A DNA stretch of 40,070 nucleotides. It comes from Phycisphaerales bacterium UBA6054. Its GTDB lineage: Bacteria > Planctomycetota > Phycisphaerae > Phycisphaerales > UBA1924. Made by a program: the position numbers and the translations under genes. The DNA is taken from NCBI GenBank assembly GCA_002429045.1, contig DIYM01000051.1:1-40070 (forward strand), written 5' to 3'. Shown one piece after another: positions 35,159 through 40,070 of this stretch (the first letter of the stretch is position 1; each line of letters opens with the position of its first letter). The notes beneath the pieces were generated by a model. It was not told where the DNA came from. It did not search any database and worked only from the letters and a program-made list of their open reading frames with translations.

Positions 35159-35186
35159 GCGAGAGACCGGGCCCGGGTGACGCGGT

Positions 35187-36431
35187 CTACGCCGGCGGGT
35201 CGGTGGTCCGCAGGGTCATCGCGAACTGCGAGCCGTAGATCGGGTACTCGCTCGCGACGCGATAGCCCCGGAGCCGGTCCGGGTCGAACGACAGCCCCGC
35301 GAGCACGTGCTCGAGCAGCCCGCGGTAGCGGGGCACGTCCGACGAGCCGAATCGCACGAGACCCTTCCCGAGCGGTTCGACCGAGTCCATCAGGTCCATC
35401 CGATCGATATCGCGGGTCGGGTCGTTCACGTCGGCCTGCCCCCGGATCGCGGTGTCGTAGATCCGGAGGTCGGGCGACTCGTCGGGATAGAGATCCGGAT
35501 GGATGAACAGGTCGAACTGGTTCCGGCGTGCGGGGATGTTGATATCGCTGGACGACCAGGTGCGCCGGTTTCGCGCCCGCGGCACGTACCGGGGCAGTTC
35601 CGCGCGGTTCACCTCGCAGGTCACGAGGTTGACGGCCGAGCCCGAGCCGAACCCGGGCTCGTCGAGGAGGTAGTGGGTCGACTCGCCGACGATGGCGGTC
35701 TTCAGCGCTGGCACCGGGTCGGTGGAGAAATCCTCGATGACCGCTCCGCGCACGGAATCGACGGGCTCGCCCGCGAGGTTCCGGGGCAGGCGTCCCTCGA
35801 CGCCCTCGACGCGGCGCCGGGACGTGAAGTGGACCGGCACGCCCGGGCGCAGGCGGCGGAGCCCGATGACCGACTTGATCCAGACGACGTCCACGTGCGT
35901 GCCGTCGGCGCTCGGCCAGAGGATCGACGCCTCGGCGTAGACGTCGCACTCGACACCCTTGAGCTGCGACATCGCCCGGTACGCGGCCTGCTTGCGGCGC
36001 AGCTCGAACTCGCGCCGGGCTTCGGGCACCCAGGCGCTCAGGATGGCTTCGAGGGCGCTGCGGTCTCCGATGTCCGATCTGATGAGTCGCTCGAACCGAT
36101 CGACGGCGGCGGCCGCCTCGGCGATCAGGGACGCGTCGACGCCCAACCTGGCGCTCCCCTTGATGACGCGACGGAGCGGCTCGGGACCGGGGGCGCGGTG
36201 CACGACCGACATCGGATCGGGCGAGCGGAGCGCCTTGAGCAGCCTGGACGCGAGGACCTTGTCGATGCCGAGCTGGCCGGCGAGCTTCTGCGGGCCCGCG
36301 TCGGATCCGGGCACCCGGTCGAGCACGCCGGAGAGCCCCTTGTGGAGGGCGTCGCCGGCCTGGGTGATGCGCACCTCGATCGCCGAGGGGGTGCTCGGGT
36401 GGTCGGGTCGGATCTGGGCGTCGGCGGGCAT
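35187..36431 (-). CDS. Conserved hypothetical protein with possible N-terminal HTH
   Basis: A 414-residue protein not recognised. Residues about 47-69 (PQKLAGQLGIDKVLASRLLKALR) read like a helix-turn-helix of the winged type, followed by a helical region (LRRVIKGSARLGVDASL, VDRFERLIRSDIGDRS) and a longer mixed region with no known motif. No signal peptide or membrane segment. Downstream of, and convergent with, the deacetylase gene; divergent by 254 bases from a secreted-protein gene. It could be a transcriptional regulator, but no effector domain is identified. Confidence 0.65.
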   Translation of the reverse strand: MPADAQIRPDHPSTPSAIEVRITQAGDALHKGLSGVLDRVPGSDAGPQKLAGQLGIDKVLASRLLKALRSPDPMSVVHRAPGPEPLRRVIKGSARLGVDASLIAEAAAAVDRFERLIRSDIGDRSALEAILSAWVPEARREFELRRKQAAYRAMSQLKGVECDVYAEASILWPSADGTHVDVVWIKSVIGLRRLRPGVPVHFTSRRRVEGVEGRLPRNLAGEPVDSVRGAVIEDFSTDPVPALKTAIVGESTHYLLDEPGFGSGSAVNLVTCEVNRAELPRYVPRARNRRTWSSSDINIPARRNQFDLFIHPDLYPDESPDLRIYDTAIRGQADVNDPTRDIDRMDLMDSVEPLGKGLVRFGSSDVPRYRGLLEHVLAGLSFDPDRLRGYRVASEYPIYGSQFAMTLRTTDPPA

Positions 36432-36573
36432 GGCGGTCTCGCGTTGGGTTGATCCGTGGCTGGGCGCAGGCCCACAGAAGAGGGGTTGGGCACCGCCAGA
36501 TCCCCCGAGAGGCTGATTCTACCGGGATGATGAGGGGGGCACAATATTTCTCCGCAGTTTCCATGAAACTTCC

Positions 36574-36603
36574 TTGCAATCGTGGGCCCGTCTCGGGTAC
36601 AAC
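36574..36603 (+). promoter_or_regulatory. Candidate sigma-70 promoter
   Basis: TTGCAA (36574-36579), 18-base spacer, TACAAC (36598-36603); four of six matches in each box. Located about 80 bases before the secreted-protein gene at 36686, in the gap between divergent genes. Confidence 0.35.
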
Positions 36604-36685
36604 AGCCTCAGCGATGATCAGCGGCGTCGATCGTGCACGCCGATCCTGGGCTCGCCGAGGGCAGAGACACATGGAAGGGAAGAAC

Positions 36686-37330
36686 ATGGCAACCAAACTC
36701 GCGTCGGGCATCGTGTCCGCGGCCGCGCTGGCGCTCACGGGCGGGCTCGCTCAGGGTGAGACGATCTTCGACACCGGGGTCCCGGACCCGGGGTTCATCG
36801 GCTATTACGGCTTCGATCTGTCCGTGGACCAGTCGGTCGCTATCGCGTTCACGCCGGAGCAGGACTATCTCCTCGATCAGGTCGGGCTGTGGGTCATGAG
36901 CAACGACTTCGACAACGCGGGTGCGCCGTACACGGTGTCGATCCGGACCGACGCCCAGGGCGGGCTGTCCACCCCGGCTGACACGATCCTGGAGTCGTGG
37001 GACGTCGGGACGGCGGCTGTCGGCTGGAACCCGGTCCTGGAGACGGTCGACTCGGTCCTGAATCCGTTGCTCACGGCCGGCACGACCTACTGGATCGTTG
37101 CCGAGTCCGACTCACCGTCCTTCGTCAACGCGGTGTGGGTTGCTTCTCAGCAGAGCCAGCCGGTGTGGAACTCGGTTCAGAACGTGCTCAATCCGGGCGG
37201 CGCTTGGATCTCGGGCGAGACGCAGGGGGCTCCCGGGCTGATCGTTACCGGGCGGGTCGTCCCGTCGCCGACGTCGGCGATGGCGTTGGGCGTGTTCGGG
37301 CTGGCGGCGGCGGGCCGGCGCCGCCGGTAG
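36686..37330 (+). CDS. Secreted protein with VPSPTS-type PEP-CTERM-like tail
   Basis: A 214-residue exported protein. Signal peptide about 1-24 (LAQG). The body is a single domain with FDTGVPDPGFIGYYGF, AIAFTPEQDYLLDQVGLWV, PYTVSIRTDAQGG and LLTAGTTYWIVAES, a pattern like 'choice-of-anchor' jelly-roll domains found on PEP-CTERM proteins. The end is VVPSPTSAMALG, hydrophobic stretch and GRRRR. AAGGGA (36675-36680) five bases before ATG 36686 decides the start; ATG 36671 would add MEGKN. Likely sorted by an exosortase encoded elsewhere. Confidence 0.8.
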   Translation: MATKLASGIVSAAALALTGGLAQGETIFDTGVPDPGFIGYYGFDLSVDQSVAIAFTPEQDYLLDQVGLWVMSNDFDNAGAPYTVSIRTDAQGGLSTPADTILESWDVGTAAVGWNPVLETVDSVLNPLLTAGTTYWIVAESDSPSFVNAVWVASQQSQPVWNSVQNVLNPGGAWISGETQGAPGLIVTGRVVPSPTSAMALGVFGLAAAGRRRR

Positions 37331-37409
37331 GCCTCGGCGTTGCGACCGGGCACGCACACCGATCGCTGGGTACATCTTGAGAAACGCGTACAAGGTAAAG
37401 GAGACTGAG

Positions 37410-38132
37410 ATGTTGATTCAACGAGCATTTTTGCTTTCGCCCATGCTGGCTTGCGGGATCGCGGCCGCCCAGACGACCGTTGTCGATTTCTCGAACGATG
37501 CCGAGGGCTGGTCGGGCCCGGCAGGCATCGGCGGGGCGACGGCCATCGAGCCGACGGGTGGGAACGACGGGGAGTATCTGAGGACGCAGTTCAACGACTT
37601 CGGTGTCACGTTCGCCAACGACACCAACCAGGCGTTCCTGGGCGACTACACCTCGGTGGACGAGGTCACGATCTCGATCGATGTGCAGGTCGAGTTCCTG
37701 AACTTCTTCGGGCAGGACGTCAGCCGACCCTGGCTGGTCGAGTTGCGCGACTTCGACACCGCGCAGGGCGGGTTCCCGTACACGAGCGCGTGGTTCCTGT
37801 TTGATAACATCTCGCAGGCGGACAACGCCGGGTGGACGACGTACTCGGTGACGTTCGATCCGACCTCGTCCGATCTGCCGGCGGGTTGGGGCGGGTTCGG
37901 CGCCGAGGATCCGGACACGTTCGAGCCGACCCTGCCCGCGGGCGTCGGGTTCAATGACGTGCTGAGCGGCGTCGATCAGATCGCGTTCACGACCTTGCAG
38001 CCCGGATTTTTCTTCGGGTTCACCGATCACACGATCGGGATCGACAACGTGACGATCAGCCGGGTGCCGACGCCGTCGGCGCTGGCGGTGCTGGGTTTGG
38101 CCGGCATCGTGGGGACGCGCCGGCGTCGCTGA
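37410..38132 (+). CDS. Secreted laminin-B/jelly-roll-like protein with VPTPSA PEP-CTERM-like tail
   Basis: A 240-residue exported protein. Signal peptide about 1-20 (GIAAA). The domain begins with VVDFSNDAEGWSGP and has GGNDGEYLRTQF, TSVDEVTISIDVQVEF, WTTYSVTFDP, VDQIAFTTL and TIGIDNVTISR, the usual run of a laminin-B or carbohydrate-binding-like beta-sandwich. The C-terminus is VPTPSALAVLGLAG followed by TRRRR. AAAGGAG (37397-37403) six bases upstream supports ATG 37410. Located 80 bases after the preceding secreted-protein gene, same strand, possibly cotranscribed. Confidence 0.82.
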   Translation: MLIQRAFLLSPMLACGIAAAQTTVVDFSNDAEGWSGPAGIGGATAIEPTGGNDGEYLRTQFNDFGVTFANDTNQAFLGDYTSVDEVTISIDVQVEFLNFFGQDVSRPWLVELRDFDTAQGGFPYTSAWFLFDNISQADNAGWTTYSVTFDPTSSDLPAGWGGFGAEDPDTFEPTLPAGVGFNDVLSGVDQIAFTTLQPGFFFGFTDHTIGIDNVTISRVPTPSALAVLGLAGIVGTRRRR

Positions 38133-38159
38133 GAACGGTCGTCGGAGGCATCCAAGGAG

Positions 38160-38190
38160 AGCGGGCGGGCCGGTGCGGTCCGCCCGCTGT
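38160..38190. terminator. Terminator hairpin between convergent genes
   Basis: AGCGGGCGG (38160-38168) pairs with CCGCCCGCT (38180-38188), extended by G-T and CC/GG pairs, with a GGTGC loop. No long T-run, but its place between two converging stops supports a shared terminator. Confidence 0.5.
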
Positions 38191-38660
38191 CATTCGCCCA
38201 GATCGATCGATCCGCTCAGGTTGAGCGTTGCTTCGGGGACGATGACTTCGGAGTCGAAGAGCACATCGGAGAGCGCGCCGGGGTTTTTGTAGACGACGAT
38301 GCCGCGGAGCCGGTAGTCCACTTCGCCGATCGCGTCGCTGATCTCTGCGGGGATGACCGCGGGCAGTTGGAAGACGTGGCTCGAGTATGTGTGCAGCGTG
38401 CTCTGCGGGCTGCGGACGCCGGTGAACACATCGGCGCCGTCGATGGAGAGCGTATAGGTGGCCGGTCCGAGTTCCATCGGCTCGCGGTTGGGATTGGTGG
38501 CTTGCACGCTGAAGGTGAGCACGGCGTGTTCGTTGGATCGCTCGACCTCGCGCACGCCCACGGCTTCGAACGTGGGGGGCTGGTACGCCGAGCACGCGGC
38601 CAGCCCCGCGAGCGGGGCGGCGAGCATGAGCGGGCGGAGCAGGTCGGTGGTTCTGTGCAT
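38190..38660 (-). CDS. LEA14-like (WHy/LEA_2 domain) lipoprotein
   Basis: A 156-residue predicted lipoprotein. The N-terminus has a basic start, hydrophobic core and lipobox LAGLAAC with Cys23. The mature part has VLTFSVQATNPNREPMELG, YTLSIDGADVFTG and VDYRLRGIVVYKNPG, fitting the LEA_2/WHy fold of desiccation-related LEA14 proteins. A role in envelope stability is only inferred from the family. Confidence 0.75.
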   Translation of the reverse strand: MHRTTDLLRPLMLAAPLAGLAACSAYQPPTFEAVGVREVERSNEHAVLTFSVQATNPNREPMELGPATYTLSIDGADVFTGVRSPQSTLHTYSSHVFQLPAVIPAEISDAIGEVDYRLRGIVVYKNPGALSDVLFDSEVIVPEATLNLSGSIDLGE

Positions 38661-38693
38661 GCCCGGAGCGTAGCCGACCGGGCGGCATGCCGG

Positions 38694-39218
38694 CTACGGG
38701 ATCACCGGTGAGGAGTCGGTGTGGATATGGACCCATGTATCGTCGATCTGGGCGGCGATGGGCGCCATGTGGGGTTTCATCTCGGCCAGTTCCGACGCGT
38801 ACTGGGCCCAGTGGGACATCAGCAGCGCCAGCACGCACGCGCCCGCCCACGCGCCGAACTCGGCGCTGCGTTTGTGCCGGATCAGGTACAGGATGCCCAC
38901 GCACATCACGACCGTCAGCGTCTTCCACAGCGTCAGCACCAGCGGCGATTGGTACGCGATCATGATCCGTGCCAGCGGGTTCGCCTCGGGCATGCCGGTG
39001 TGTGTCAGGTAGAGCAGCGTGAGGTACAAGTCGATCGATGACATGACCGCGATCGCGATGCCCAGGGCGACAACGCGGAACGATCGGGAGCGGACGGCAC
39101 CGGCCAGCCCGCGTGTCCGGTCAACCCCGCCCGGTTCGCCCCCGTTGGCAGCCAGGATCGGGTTCGGCGCGGTCAGCGCGGCGGCGTCGGGGTCCGTGCG
39201 GGGCGTGGCGGGTTGCAT
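38694..39218 (-). CDS. DUF5658-like membrane protein
   Basis: A 174-residue protein with a polar N-terminus (about 45 residues) and three membrane segments. The motif SSIDLYLTLLYLTHTG followed by PEANPLARIMI is typical of DUF5658 proteins (DxxxTxxxL...EANPL). A His/Asp-containing C-terminus (WVHIHTDSSP) follows. Function of the family unknown. It is 33 bases upstream of the LEA14-like gene on the same strand, probably in one transcript. Confidence 0.7.
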   Translation of the reverse strand: MQPATPRTDPDAAALTAPNPILAANGGEPGGVDRTRGLAGAVRSRSFRVVALGIAIAVMSSIDLYLTLLYLTHTGMPEANPLARIMIAYQSPLVLTLWKTLTVVMCVGILYLIRHKRSAEFGAWAGACVLALLMSHWAQYASELAEMKPHMAPIAAQIDDTWVHIHTDSSPVIP

Positions 39219-39430
39219 ATCGGCTCATCGGGGGACGGCCGGCTCTCGTGCATCCCGAGGGGGGCGTCGGGCGGGCAACGGGCCCGGACCTTACGATTTG
39301 TGCGGCGGGGGCAAGCGCCGGGCGGTAGATCTCGGACGTATCGGGGTGGTCGACGACCGTCCGATGTTGGGCGGGAGGCGTCGCGGTCCGGTCGGGGCCG
39401 GGGGTGCTGGTTGGGCGATCGGAGGGCGGC

Positions 39431-40070
39431 ATGCGGTCAGGTCGGGCGTGGTGGTATCGGGCGGATCTGTGGTGTCTGGTGCTGGTGATGCTCGGCGCGG
39501 CGCCGTTGTTCGGCCAGATCGGCGAGGCGAGAGCGCCGGTGTTCATCGCGAACGCGCCGCTGGCAGAGGAGGCCCTGGGCACGATCGATGCGCTGATGAG
39601 CCGGGGCGGGGAGGACGAGGCGGTCCGGCTCATCCAGCGCGTGCTGGATGAGCAGGGCGACGGGCTGATCGCGTCGGGCACGCCGGGCGTGTTCATCCCG
39701 GTGCGTGCGAGGGTTCACGCCGAGTTGCTCGGCGACGAGCGTCTGCTCTCCGCGTATCGCAGCCGCCAGACACCCAGGGCCCGGGTGCTGCTCGCCGACG
39801 GGGCGTGGCGCCGGGTCGAGGCGTCGTACTGGCTCACCGAACCCGGCGCGGAGTCGTCGTTGCGGTTGGCGCAGACGCTGATCGAATCGGCGCGGTTTGC
39901 TTCCGGCTTGGTGGTGCTCGGCGCGTTGGAGCGTCACCCCGATGTGGGCTCGATCGCGGGCGACGCGGCGGGATTGGCGGCGTTGGCGGCGGGGGTGATC
40001 GACACCGACGAAGCCTGGGCGCTCTCGGCCAGGCTCGCGGGCGTGGGGGGCGGCGCGCCGCCCGCGCGGG
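39431..40070 (+). CDS. Secreted protein, N-terminal part (cut by right window edge)
   Basis: An open frame of at least 213 codons from ATG 39431 to the end of the window, without a stop. It begins with a basic stretch and a hydrophobic signal sequence ending near ALFGQ-like residues (APLFGQ). The mature part is helical and repeat-like: EEALGTIDALMSRGGEDEA, VRLIQRVLDEQGD, LLSAYRSRQ, YWLTEPGAESSLRLAQTL, LVVLGALERHPDV. This resembles the N-terminal helical region of planctomycete PQQ-type beta-propeller proteins, but the propeller would be outside the window, so this is tentative. Confidence 0.65.
   Translation, partial: MRSGRAWWYRADLWCLVLVMLGAAPLFGQIGEARAPVFIANAPLAEEALGTIDALMSRGGEDEAVRLIQRVLDEQGDGLIASGTPGVFIPVRARVHAELLGDERLLSAYRSRQTPRARVLLADGAWRRVEASYWLTEPGAESSLRLAQTLIESARFASGLVVLGALERHPDVGSIAGDAAGLAALAAGVIDTDEAWALSARLAGVGGGAPPAR

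Overview
The window is high-GC DNA with dense, often overlapping genes. It most likely comes from a marine planctomycete of the Phycisphaerae type. This is inferred from gene content, not from a marker gene: C-terminal PEP-CTERM-like sorting tails (VPLPPA, VPSPTS and VPTPSA followed by a hydrophobic stretch and RRRR), a dockerin-like tail on an FG-GAP/ASPIC protein, a DUF5117-type metalloprotease, and a sulfotransferase inside an exopolysaccharide locus. I found no rRNA, tRNA, CRISPR array, insertion sequence or phage gene.

Layout. 1-2.8 kb: a histidine kinase (left end may be cut by the window), an 18-bp perfect palindrome resembling parS, an ABC transporter ATPase, and a divergent DUF721/DciA-like gene followed by a strong intrinsic terminator. 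3.0-5.7 kb: three tandem paralogues of a small secreted protein with a likely Cys-Gln thioester domain and a VPLPA-type sorting tail, each with its own terminator. 5.9-9.8 kb (minus strand): an FG-GAP/ASPIC/dockerin protein, a DUF1450-like Cys-rich protein, an AAC(6')-like acetyltransferase and GDP-L-fucose synthase. 9.9-14 kb (plus): two related secreted proteins flanking a membrane-anchored EEP-fold protein that lacks key catalytic residues. 14-17.8 kb: GDP-mannose 4,6-dehydratase, a GT-C-like membrane protein and a divergent UbiA-family prenyltransferase. 18-22.3 kb: a large zinc metalloprotease and an intact membrane EEP protein.

22.3-35.2 kb is a Wzx/Wzy-type exopolysaccharide locus in two divergent blocks. 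The minus block has nine genes, every junction overlapping by 1-8 bases: acetyltransferase, pyruvyl transferase, GT4, acetyltransferase, GT2, GT4, sulfotransferase, polymerase, flippase. The plus block has three overlapping genes: GT4, formyltransferase-like protein and a polysaccharide deacetylase of the PEP-CTERM-locus type. With gmd and fcl nearby, the cell probably makes a fucose-containing polymer carrying sulfate, acetyl, pyruvate and perhaps formyl groups. No initiating phosphoglycosyl transferase, Wza/Wzc export genes or exosortase is in the window.

35.2-40 kb: a conserved protein with a possible HTH, two secreted proteins with VPxPS-type tails, an LEA14-like lipoprotein, a DUF5658-like membrane protein and the start of a secreted protein cut by the right edge. 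The most interesting points are the tandem thioester-type surface proteins with exosortase tails beside a heavily decorated EPS locus, the UbiA/GT-C pair, and the parS-like palindrome close to a DciA-like gene.
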